From Megamerina dolium (lineage: Eukaryota > Arthropoda > Insecta > Diptera > Megamerinidae), in NCBI GenBank assembly GCA_963854835.1, contig OY978530.1, positions 18,450,233 to 18,514,232 of the forward strand: DNA of 64,000 bases, written 5' to 3'. The notes under the pieces are model-generated. The model was not told the DNA's origin, ran no database searches, and saw nothing but the letters and a program-made list of their open reading frames with translations. Position numbers and translations under genes: made by a program. This document shows, piece by piece, positions 37,892 to 48,540 of this stretch (within the stretch, counting starts at the first letter, position 1; each line of letters opens with the position of its first letter).

Positions 37892-38820
37892 AAGGGTTTT
37901 CCATTAGGGACATAACAATTTTATCCATTAATAAAACACAGAAATATTTGAGATATTGAGTTCAAATTTATTGTGGATATATTGCAAGCATTACATTTTA
38001 TGAATGAAATTCGATTTTGGTCATATGACCACCACGAGCTCGTTTACAGCGGTCGATTCTTTGGACCCAATTTTCCACCACTCTAGCACATATTTCGACC
38101 GGAACGTTGGCAATTTCGCGTTCGATGTTGTCTTTGAGCTGGTCTAAAGTTGTTGACTTGTTGGCATAGACTAGTGACTTGATAAAGCCCCATAAAAAGA
38201 AATCCAATGGTGTTAGATCGCATGACCGAGGCGGCCATTCGACCGGACCATTTCTCGAGATAACACGTTCACCGAATTTGCCTTGCAATAAATCGATTTT
38301 GACGTGTGCTCTGTGGCTAGTGGCACCGTCTTGTTGAAACCACATATCGCTGATGTCAAGTTCATCCAATTTTGGCCACAAATAATCTTCCAACATAGCA
38401 CGATAGCGCTCTCCATTGACGGTAACATGACGGTCGTTTTCATCCACGAAAAAATACGGCCCAATCACACCTCCGGCATGAAAACCGCAACAAACAGTAA
38501 CTTTTTGCGGGTGCAACGGTATCTCAAGGAGCACTTGTGGCTTTGTTGCTGACCAATAATGCATATTTTGCTTATTGCCAAAGCCATTGAGCCAGAAATG
38601 AGCTTCATCGCTGAAGATGATTTTTCGCTCTTCAAGGTGCGACCACCGACTCAGAATTTCAGATTTTTTAATAATTTCCAAAAGTTGCTGGTTCGTGAAC
38701 TTTACCATGATGAAAATGTTGACTTTAAGTAACGTTTTGACATTGACAGTTGATTAAAAAAGTTTAAGGGTGCGTTCATATAAAGATACGAAATTGTTAT
38801 GTCCCTAATGGAAAACCCTT
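37892..38820 (-). mobile_element. Small DD41D mariner with perfect 30-bp TIRs
   Basis: The ends are perfect inverted repeats of 30 bp (AAGGGTTTTCCATTAGGGAC plus 10 more bases) with TA on each side (37890-37891, 38821-38822). At 929 bp it is a deletion derivative of a ~1.3 kb element. It is related to, but distinct from, the DD41D copies in LTR-A. Confidence 0.9.
37998..38708 (-). CDS. DD41D transposase missing its DNA-binding domain
   Basis: 236 codons, open throughout. The first ~19 residues (MVKFTNQQLLEIIKKSEIL) look like the normal start of such a transposase, then the frame jumps to the catalytic domain, so roughly 100 residues of HTH DNA-binding domain are gone. Catalytic Asp are D34 (IFSDEAHF), D127 (FQQDGATSH) and D169 (LTPLDFF), with 41 residues between the last two. 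LWGFIKSLVYA and the C-terminal GGHMTKIEFHS are intact. A protein with a catalytic domain but no DNA binding could act as an inhibitor of its relatives by dimerising; that is speculation. Confidence 0.85.
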   Translation of the reverse strand: MVKFTNQQLLEIIKKSEILSRWSHLEERKIIFSDEAHFWLNGFGNKQNMHYWSATKPQVLLEIPLHPQKVTVCCGFHAGGVIGPYFFVDENDRHVTVNGERYRAMLEDYLWPKLDELDISDMWFQQDGATSHRAHVKIDLLQGKFGERVISRNGPVEWPPRSCDLTPLDFFLWGFIKSLVYANKSTTLDQLKDNIEREIANVPVEICARVVENWVQRIDRCKRARGGHMTKIEFHS

Positions 38821-38865
38821 TATTTAAATCCAATATAGAATATATGTGTTGCACGTTAGTTAAAT

Positions 38866-39099
38866 GTGTTACAGAGGTTGCAAAATAAAACAATTAAAAT
38901 TATTCTGTGTATTCCAAATAGAACATCAACAATGTGTGAAATAGCTGATACCATATGCATCTCAGATGAAGGAGTACTCCATATTTTGCATGAAGAATTA
39001 CGCATAAAAAAGCTGTTTGGAAATTCAACAATAACTGAATCGAAAACAAAATTCTCCTCGTACTTTAATGATGGAATAGAGTTATTAGAGGAGCGCTGA
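38866..39099 (+). pseudogene. Possible LINE reverse transcriptase 3' end
   Basis: A 77-codon frame beginning LQRLQNKTIKIILCIPNRTS resembles the C-terminal LQ..QNK..R.I segment after the RT domain of several non-LTR elements, and an A-rich region follows. It is short and the assignment is tentative. Confidence 0.35.
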
Positions 39100-39159
39100 A
39101 CTAAGTGTATTGAACTGTTAGAAAAATATACTGAATAAAAAACCAAAACTTTAACCAAA

Positions 39160-40199
39160 ATAACTGTGTTTTCATATTTAGGCTAGAAATTTTTCAAGTG
39201 ACATGCACAATACAAAATCAATTTACGAAATTTTTTAAACATTAAAACTATGTGAGTTAGGACTGAAAGAAGCGCAAAATGTATTAGAAATTGTGGAATA
39301 AAATTGTATAATAAATTGAAAATGGAAGTCAGAAACTCACAAATTATGACACAATATTTTTTTAAAAATCTAATGAAAACACTGTCATAATATAATTTTA
39401 ATCTTGAATTAAATGGAATATACTGCATTGAGACAGTGACGCATTGCAGAGTAAATGTATGTCAGATTATTAAACACTGGTATCGTCAAGCTGTAATTGA
39501 TACTATCTTGTCAGTTTCTCACTTCTATATGATTACGTAATTAACGGCAACTTAACTGCGTTTCCTTTGTATTAGGCACATTTTCAAACTTCCCATTGGC
39601 GCTCTTTAGCTTTCTAGCAAATCTCAAAACACGAAAATGTCCACAACAATTTTGGATTAGAGGATAATTTTTCAATAACCTCTATGAGTGAACTCTCTCT
39701 TTTAACGTCTCATATTCTTTCGATAATACGAAGTGGGCATTTATGGGCCATTCTACAGAATCTTCTCGGAGGAAGAGTGGTCCACTAAACCAGAAGTTAG
39801 TTAACTTATCTACATTACAACTTCGAGTGACGACATGTTTTATTGGAACATGTCGTCACGAAATATTTTGTGTCAACTCTTGGATTTCGGACACTCTATT
39901 TGACATAAAATTAGTTTAAATTGATGGGTGCGTTTTGATTCAATACAATGTGATTTCTTCTCAATCTGTCCAAAGCAAATTTTTATCAAATTCTTGATTC
40001 AACATCGGATTTACTCGCGACCATAGCGCGCTTGGATTGCACAACGCGCAAATTGTGCAAACGCTTTCGTCTTAAGCAGCCATACTTTAGACTTTGCAGT
40101 CAAAAGCGTAGTTTTTAAAGTGATTTCTCTCTGATTGTAGTTTGAAACCATTTTACAAACTGAAACAAGGCTGATTTCAAAATGCTGGTAGCATCACTT
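39160..40199. other. No gene recognised; holds a perfect hairpin
   Basis: No supportable frame. It lies between the LINE fragment and decayed LTR-C pol, and may be further decayed pol on the minus strand, but I cannot show it. Confidence 0.4.
39827..39859. repeat. Perfect 13-bp hairpin
   Basis: GTGACGACATGTT (39827-39839) and AACATGTCGTCAC (39847-39859) are exact complements with a 7-base loop. Its meaning is unknown. Confidence 0.7.
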
Positions 40200-40732
40200 G
40201 AAATATATTTAAGCTCTTCAATATTTTCAGCACCTGTTAGCAGATAGGGTGTGATTTCTCGTTTTTATCTCCTACCATCTTCAGGCAACGTATTGCTCAA
40301 AATGGTGCGGGCATGTTCTATATGCTACCGTATTTAGACGGAAATTTTGTAGTAGTTTTTAAGGTTAGAATACAGTTCCTCTTGACCTTATCATCAATAT
40401 GTCATTAACACTCTCAGCAAACATGAGAATGCTAATGACATGTTAAATTCATAATGCCCGACATCTGAACTAAAAGCGGTTTTTCTCTGTCTGATTCTTC
40501 CATCCACTGGCCAGATCAAGTGTAGTGAAATATCTACTATGACATAAATGATCCAATATTTCATCGACGCGTGGAATTGGAAAAAACCTGTTTAATGGTG
40601 GCATCGTTCAATTTTCTGAAATCAAGAACTACTCTCCATTTCTTTTTCCCATCGCTTCTCGCCTTCCTTGGAACTAATATTTTTGGGGAATTCCATGGGG
40701 AAGAACTGGGAACGATTATTTCGTCTTCCAAC

Positions 40733-40733
<1 letters not shown>
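40200..40733 (-). pseudogene. LTR-C pol: reverse transcriptase fragment
   Basis: Minus strand from 40733: [20 protein letters not shown], then [20 protein letters not shown], the N-terminal palm/fingers of a gypsy-clade RT. It matches the frame at 56.5 kb closely. After 40561 it decays, though a TTLDLASG-like stretch is still visible at about 40510. The catalytic YLDD region is not recognisable. Upstream (higher coordinate) it is joined through a TA array to a gag fragment. Confidence 0.7.
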
Positions 40734-40948
<215 letters not shown>

Positions 40949-41003
40949 TTTATTCCTTTACTGGCTAATTCACAGCCAGAGATAAATTGATAGGCTTCTA
41001 GTT

Positions 41004-41633
41004 TCAAATTTTTAACTCAGCTCCAGTGAGCATTGGAACTAGTGTACTAACCATCTGTGCTATCTCGTCTGTACGCATTTTGTGTGATGTTTGTGGCGGC
41101 GGGTTCGTAAGTATCTTCCTTATTGGTGTACGGCAGCGAAAAGGTGTCTCTTCCGCTAAACTGCGTTCTCTTTCAAGATTTCTTACTTGGGCCTGGAGAA
41201 CGCTTAATTGCTCAGTGTCCGCCGAGGTTATGAGTCTCTTTTCTATAAACTCCTCCGAAACATTTCTCTCCTTAAGTAGTCCTTCTAATTCCTGATTTCT
41301 TCTGTGGAGTTGTACGTACTTTGCGTCATGTTGTTCATCTTCCAACCCTTGGTTCACAATCCTTAACCTGAGGTTTCTTATTTGCGCCTCTGCTGCGTCC
41401 AGATTGTCCTTCACGGCTAGACTTGCTTCACCCTGTGTTTTTAAAAGGTCCCCTAAATCAGATAACGTGGCTTCTAGGTCCTCTCCTGGTGATAGTACTT
41501 TGCCGTGTTGTACTTTCGATTTTATGAGGTCGTATTGCTCGTATTGCTCGTAAGTGCTATGTTGCTTAATTAAATCCCACAAAAAAGTGGTGGCTTCCTG
41601 AATTGCAATATCTAAGGTGATAATAACCTCCAT
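41004..41633 (-). pseudogene. LTR-C gag, N-terminal 209 residues
   Basis: Open frame beginning MEVIITLDIAIQEATTFLWD. It is largely coiled-coil (LSDLGDLLKTQGEASLAVKD, AEAQIRNLRLRIVNQGLEDE) and ends just after [13 protein letters not shown], where TA-rich DNA begins. It matches the gag at 63259 closely. The long coiled-coil N-terminus resembles gag of 17.6/297-like gypsy elements. The frame starts ~115 nt after the primer site. Capsid and nucleocapsid parts are lost. Confidence 0.8.
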
Positions 41634-41748
41634 CAGATATTATCCTGGAACACAAATTGATTTAATGTCCTAGGGAACAATGGAATCCTAATACTGCGTT
41701 AAACCTTTTACATAAAATATCTTGCCTGACAAGATACTTCGCAGAATC

Positions 41749-41766
41749 CTACCGGCTGCGCCAAAA
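41749..41766 (-). promoter_or_regulatory. Primer binding site of LTR-C
   Basis: Minus strand shows TTTTGGCGCAGCCGGTAGGA right after the LTR end GGTACAACA. It may match a tRNA-Ser 3' end as in 17.6/297-like elements; the tRNA is from memory. Confidence 0.65.
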
Positions 41767-42309
41767 TGTTGTACCTTGCTTTCGAAGACTCTAACTTCTC
41801 CTTAGATAACTTATTTCTTAGAACTTACCCCTTTCGCTCCGCTTCTGCTTCCCGTAATTCTTTTCTCGCTCTACACAATTATGTTTCTTTTCACAATATA
41901 GTGTTTATTTATTGAACAAAGTAATTTTTCCTTCACACAAAATAGCTCTTATTCGACTATATAATTTATCCTTCACAATATCCTTTAAATATTACGCATT
42001 CATGATTGTTGTTTACTTTGTTTCTTTTTCAACAACCATGGCAATGTAGTGCACTATAACCATGACTATGAATTTTTACCAACAAAGTAACACAGTGATC
42101 ATTGCTTTATACATAATACGGAAATGTTCATTCACCCACTATGATGCTATTACAGTTTAATGTTAATTACATAATATAATGTGCATAATGATATAATACA
42201 GAATATAATAAGTGTTGTTATAACATTATAGTATATAATAATATATATAATATAACAATTAGAATACTTTTATAATGTAGTGAATGTAGTATCATTTTGG
42301 CTCAAAACA
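41767..42309 (-). repeat. LTR-C (543 bp, shortened)
   Basis: Minus strand begins TGTTTTGAGCCAAAATG and ends GGTACAACA. It shares the start, GTAATAGCATCATAGTGG and the CAATATAGT-rich end with the LTR at 61802-63152 but is shorter, with fewer internal repeats. The polyA/promoter region is not assignable by eye. Confidence 0.75.
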
Positions 42310-42587
42310 TACCACTAATATTGCTCAAATAGATGTGTGTATTGAAAAGTTCCAGATAATGTCATGCATGATGGAGTGTGGCGGCAAGACTTAGTTGACG
42401 ATGGTAGACCCCTGCCGTCTGTTATATCATAGTCACGCAGAGCACCGCAGATACGCCATATATCGAACAAACAGTACACCCTAGTAGTGCAGATTAGCCC
42501 ACTTAAAAGAAAAAACAACGTTTTTCTTCGTATAGAGCCTATTTTTGTGAACCAAATTTATTTATCTCTAAAGCCCATATAAAAAAT

Positions 42588-42948
42588 GGGTGCCGTAGCT
42601 CAGTGGTTAGTGTGTTCGCCTTCTGATCTGTAGGTCGTGGTTCAATACCCGGCTGATACATAACAAATTTAATATCGAAAAGATTTTTCTTTCGAACGGT
42701 ATCCACCTGTCGGCAAGCAATTGGCAATTCTTCCGACAGTAACAACTTGCCATGAAAAAAGCTTCTAAAAAGAACTCTGTAACAAAGCTCAGAAAAAAGT
42801 GATGTCACAAGTGTTCTGCCGTTCGGAACTGGCTAAAATAAGTAGGTCCATTCTAATATTGTCCAAAATTTAAGACGCACAACAGTAATGGAAGAGAAGC
42901 TCGGCCAATGAGCCCTTTGGGGCTTTAAGTGCCACATATATTTTTTTT
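42588..42948 (+). repeat. SINE, full length with target duplication
   Basis: Best reference copy. GGGTGCCGTAGCTCAGTGG head with A box (TAGCTCAGTGG) and B box (GGTTCAATACC), ~270-bp body with AAGCAATTGGCAATTCTTCC, and a T/A-rich tail. The flanks TAAAGCCCATATAA and TAAAGGCCATATAA form a ~14-bp target-site duplication, so the insertion was LINE-mediated. It would be transcribed by RNA polymerase III from its own boxes. Confidence 0.9.
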
Positions 42949-42963
42949 TAAAGGCCATATAAG

Positions 42964-43269
42964 ACATGGCTCAAGGTCAAATTCAAATTTTCGATCGAAA
43001 TTACTCATTAAATTCAAAATTTTTTTATACAGAATGTGTATCAAGGAAGAGCCTTTTAATACCTTTTCACTGATACATAACATGTATAACCTCTTTTGAA
43101 TATTTTAAAGGTTGTGATCACGAAAAATAAATTTGAAAATTGTCTTTGACCTATATAGTGACCTATTGTCACTATTGACCTATTAGAAATTTAAAACCAA
43201 CTTAAAGGCCGTACAATTACCTTACCAATGGTATATAATACATATTTTTAGAAGATGTTTATATATTGT
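42964..43269. other. Intergenic, nothing recognised
   Basis: AT-rich; contains short near-repeats of GACCTAT at about 43148-43184 but no gene. Confidence 0.45.
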
Positions 43270-43548
<279 letters not shown>

Positions 43549-43623
43549 CCCAAAACCGTGTGCGATGGCGAAGCCTTGTGGAGGCCCTATGCTCCAATTA
43601 GGAGTTTAAAGGAGAAACAAAAA

Positions 43624-43632
<9 letters not shown>
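43549..43632 (+). repeat. LINE 3' terminus with poly-A (RTE-like)
   Basis: Translation [14 protein letters not shown] is the common C-terminal end (WR..V.EALCST) of RTE-related LINE proteins, followed by a short 3' UTR and 13 A. It is a severely 5'-truncated copy, or the end of an element replaced by TA repeats. Confidence 0.6.
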
Positions 43633-43706
<74 letters not shown>

Positions 43707-43748
43707 CATATCGATATATATACCATATATATATATTAATATATATAT
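43633..43748. repeat. (TA)n left of a solo LTR-D
   Basis: TA array; ATAT at its end serves as the LTR-D target duplication. Confidence 0.95.
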
Positions 43749-44355
<607 letters not shown>

Positions 44356-44358
<3 letters not shown>

Positions 44359-46006
44359 TGGCTCCCAGCTTATTTCGTACAGTGACAGTTTAAAAATTGC
44401 TGCAGTCGTAATTCCTAATATAGCAAAAATTTGAACAAAATATAAATGCCATTTTTGAAAGGAAGGTTTGTTTTTTATTTTCCAAAATTTACTTTTTCAA
44501 AATTTTAGTGTTTGACACTATAAAAAAATAAAATAAGAAAAAAATAGGAAAATTCATGTCACAGCTTATTTCGTACAGTCTCTTTAAGTTCAAACTAAAA
44601 ACAAAGTAAGTTGATTTTAATATTTAGTATGACATCCCTTAGCGTTAATGACAGCCTGGAGTCTATTTGGCATTGAATCCACCAATTTTTGAGTGATGTC
44701 TGGTGTGATTTTTTTCCATTCCTCCATTAGTACCTTCTTTAGGTCTTGCTTATTAGAAATCTTGTGTGTTCTTATTTTATTGTCCAAAATAGACCAAAGA
44801 TTTTCAATCACATTCATGTCAGATGACTGTGGTGGTGGAGACATCAAGTGTGGGCAGTTCCAAATAAGCCAAGATTGCAAATCCCAGATTTATGTTTTGG
44901 GTCATTATCTTGGTAGTACCGAAATTCTTCCCGCAAACCCAGTTTGTCTGCACTTTGAAGTAAATTGTTTTTCAGAATCTCGAGGTACTTCATTTTGTCC
45001 ATTGTTCCCTCAATAAAAACCAATTCACCTACTCCGGCTGCTGACATACAGGCCCAAACCATCACGCTACCGCCACCATGCTTCACTGTGGGCTTAAGGT
45101 TCTCCTTGTTTAGCTCGGTATTCGCTTTACGCCAAACATATGACATTCCGTCCGAGCCAAAAATATTAAACTTAGACTCATCCGCGAAAATAACGGTATT
45201 CCAGAACGCAGGAGTATTAATAATATGCTCTTTGGCGAAGTCAAGTCGGCGTTGTATATTCATTTTCGAAATGAATGGTTTCTTTCGGGCTACTCGACCG
45301 TTCAATTCATGATTGCGCAGCACACGTCGGACAGTTTCAGCACTGGATGATTTTCCTATTTCACGCTGAACCTCTGCAGCCAACTTCGGAGCGGATAACT
45401 TTGGATTTTTCTTAATTTTTCGTACAATATAACGCTCGTCTGAAGCGTTGAAAATCTTATTAGGTGCTTCTCTGCCCTTGTTCTCCAACCGATTTTCGCG
45501 AACGAAGCGTTGAATGATGTATTGGACAGTTGAGGCACTTAAATTTGTCATTTCAGCAATTTTTCGCACACTCTGACCTTTCCTAAAATGGTTAATTACC
45601 AGTTTACGCTGTTCCATCGTTGTACGACGACCCATAACGCTAAATGTTTAATTTACAGCACTTTAACTATTTAAAATAATAATAATAAAAATTGTTATAA
45701 TAGTTAAAAAGGTCCAAAAACTCATACAATTCAAAAAAACTTTGTAACTGCGCGGCAGAATGAAACTTACTTACATTGAAGTTTGTGTACGAAATAAGAT
45801 GTGAGCTGAAAATCAGCTGATCAATAGTTTTTCTCTCTTGCATGACAAAAAGAACAATTTTTGGGGTTCCCCGTTTTCTTATTAGGTTTACTAAACACAT
45901 ACATAGACATCTACATTCAAAACTTATTGATAAGTTTTTTAGTTTCGATGTTACAGCCATGTACATAAAAATATATACACTGTACGAAATAAGCTGTGAG
46001 CCACTG
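44356..46006 (-). mobile_element. Tc1-like transposon, copy 3
   Basis: 1651 bp, the same length as copy 1, with the same IR/DR ends and TA flanks. Sequence identity to copy 1 is very high by eye. Confidence 0.9.
44617..45635 (-). pseudogene. Tc1-like DD34E transposase, one frameshift (copy 3)
   Basis: Starts MGRRTTMEQRK at 45635 and is intact through both HTH domains and the first two catalytic Asp. It then loses frame at about 44879, where one base present in copy 1 (GCACAATC) is missing (GCAAATC). The E block and the natural C-terminus NAKGCHTKY follow in the other frame (44880-44617). Except for that one base it appears complete, so a sequencing check matters here. Confidence 0.85.
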
Positions 46007-46068
46007 TATATATATAAGTATTTTGACGCGTTGGAGTTTAGAGATTTTTTTAGAATAGTTTTTTTTTC

Positions 46069-46490
46069 TTACCCTAGAAAACTGGTATGAAACAAATAAA
46101 TTAATACTAATTCTACATACTAAAAAAAAAGAAAGGAATAAGAAGAAAGGAAAAAGAAGGAATAAAAGAACGGGAAACCTAAATATAAAATGTCATATAT
46201 AGTATATTAATTACAACGAATGTACAGTGAAGATTCGATATAGCTGGATTTTAAAATGAATATTAAGGTTTTATAAAACACATATATCATAGAAGTATAT
46301 ACATATACGGTATTAAAAGAAAAAAATTAGTAACAAAAAGCAACGTAAGACGGAAGAAAGTAGTGACCAAAAGCAAGGTACGATAAAAGGAAAATGAAAG
46401 AAGTTAAAATAAAAAGGTGTCGATCATAACCGATAAAAGCCTATATGATAGAAAAGCAAAAGAGTGATTTTTTTATAGGTATAAGTATAT
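46069..46490 (+). repeat. LTR-A fragment, opposite orientation
   Basis: CTTACCCTAGAAAACTG and AATATTAAGGTTTTATAAAA match the reverse complement of the LTR-A region around 6830-7180. A further ~420 bp align with substitutions, so this is an older relic of the same family. Confidence 0.7.
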
Positions 46491-46949
46491 CCCTTCCCTG
46501 TACCTGCACCTTATCGCAGTGGTACGGCTTATGTATACCTATGATAGTCTGAGCTGTGCCAACGCAGTACTTAAGTACTCTGGCAAGGTCACTCATGTTG
46601 GAGTGGTCTGCTTGGAGTCGTCTGACTAAGACAGGTATTCTCAAATCCAGGAGTGTCTGTCTCAGATTGAGCGGCTCGCGCGTTTGCGTCTGATCAATGT
46701 GGGACGGAAGTAATTTCAGAGACATGAGCTGTCCATAACTGCTCCTCTGTAACTGTGGCTCCCTTTAGGACCGGGGTTGGTGCCATAAAACGGGATGAAG
46801 TACACCGTATGGCAGATCTACAATTAGATTAGAAATGAAGCCTCACACCTCTCATCCTGAATCTCCCTTTCATCTACATGTGGTATCACTGTTAACCCTG
46901 ATTGGAGATTGGGTACCCAACCCCAATGGAGAAGAAGGGAACAAACGAA

Positions 46950-46980
46950 ACGTGCTATCCCTTAAGCCGGGATAGCACGT
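46950..46980 (+). repeat. Perfect 12-bp hairpin in LOA 5' UTR
   Basis: ACGTGCTATCCC (46950-46961) pairs exactly with GGGATAGCACGT (46969-46980) across a 7-base loop. It is about 115 nt before the ORF1 start and may matter for translation or RNA binding of the LINE. Confidence 0.75.
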
Positions 46981-47095
46981 GTCCATCGGCTTGATGTTTG
47001 CAGTTAGGGGTTACCATACTGTATTTTAGCGTCGCATCTCACTGATACCTGCCCTCCTCAGTGAGTTACCCTGGGCTTATGGTGTTACTGGGGCT

Positions 47096-48535
47096 ATGAC
47101 ACGACGTGCCTTCCTTTCCCCCACACTCGTGGGATTATATATGGAAACACCAAATTTAAATAAAATAAATAAATTAGCAGGTTCGCAGACTACTTCTCAA
47201 CTGGCTGATCAGGTGGAACGTAATATTCTCAATACTGAACGACAGGTTCTAACTCTTAAACAGAGAGGACTGACGCAGTGCAATGTCAACCGAGACAAAA
47301 ACTCTGCACCTGCGCCACGGACGGTAACTGAACCCGAGAAACGGAAGGAAAGTAGGGGAACTGTGGCTGCTGAGGGTGCTTCGACATCCAAGGCCGCAAC
47401 TACACAGCCCTCTGCAACCACTGGACAGAGTAGGCATCTTCCCGCTTTCGGCGCTGCAAGAAAGGCACCCGGTCTGAGTGGGGCGGGCGCCAAATGGTAT
47501 CTGCGCTATCTCAATGAGGGCTTAACGCCCGAGGAAGCCAAGCACAAAGTGCTCAATCGCGCTAAGGTCACGTCTGATACAACGAAGAGGGGCGCTATGG
47601 AAACAAGTCCAACTGCAATGCTGCCAAAAGAAACAGGGCTTTTGACACAGCACCGGGGGTTGCAACAAGAAATTTGCCAAAACCTGCTCCGAAACTAGAG
47701 GCGACCACCAGGAAAGAGGGTGTCAGCTACGCCAATTTCACCAAAGGCGTCAGACTGGCTATAATCCCTAAAACTTATCCGGAGGTCATACTCTCACGCG
47801 AGGAGCAGGGCAACTCGAAAATCTTTTGATAGATGAGATATTCAAGGGTTCTGAAACCAAACTTGAATTTGACGGCATCCACTTTCGACCAGGCCTCATC
47901 ATGGTTGACTGTTCCACCGTAGCGGTCGCTGAGTGGGTGAAAGCGACGATATCAAGGCTATCTGGGTGGAAGGGGGCTTAGCTGACGACGTGCACTGGAG
48001 ATGCTATCCCGGGTGTACATCTGATGACGGTATACCTTTCTCGAGCAGCGAGTACCGACGGCAAGAAACTCCTCGATTTGATGGTAACTCAGAACAAGGC
48101 GCTGAGCACCAATCTCTGGAAAATCTTTAGCAACAAGGACGACAAGAACGTGAGGCTGTTAATGATCGGCATCAACGACCGAATGCTTGAAGCGATCAAA
48201 GAAAAAGACTATAGAGTGGCCTACAGATTTGGCAAGATCCCAGTACATCTGCATAAGGGACGTGCATTAGGAAATCCTCCAGACGCAGGGGCCACAACTG
48301 AGCAAAACTCAGCTGAAGCCGCGGAGATCCTAAAAGAGTTGGCAAAGAAATGGTTAGGAGAGAGATGCCTGCAGCCGAAGACAACGTTATTGCTATCGTA
48401 AAGGAAGATATCAACGCCATCAACCTAACAGCGCTAAAATTGACCGCCGAAGAAGATTCCGGCAAAGTACTCCTGGCAGACATCGGTGATGCACTGGCGG
48501 AGAGGGATGCGAAGAAGAGAGTAGTACGCCAGTAA
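47096..48535 (+). pseudogene. LOA LINE ORF1 (RNA-binding protein), frameshifted
   Basis: The first frame (47096-47698, 200 codons) has a polar N-terminus and then GAGAKWYLRYLNEGLTPEEA, a block typical of LOA-group ORF1. After a shift the rest continues in other frames: RLAIIPKTYPE-like text around 47755 with a reading-frame change, RPGLIMVDCSTVAVAEWV, and LWKIFSNKDDKNVRLLMIGI then YRVAYRFGKIPVHL (48024-48401), which resembles the DUF4780-type domain. It ends near 48535, just before ORF2. The ORF1 protein binds LINE RNA. Several shifts make it inactive as read. Confidence 0.7.
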
Positions 48536-48540
48536 TGAGG

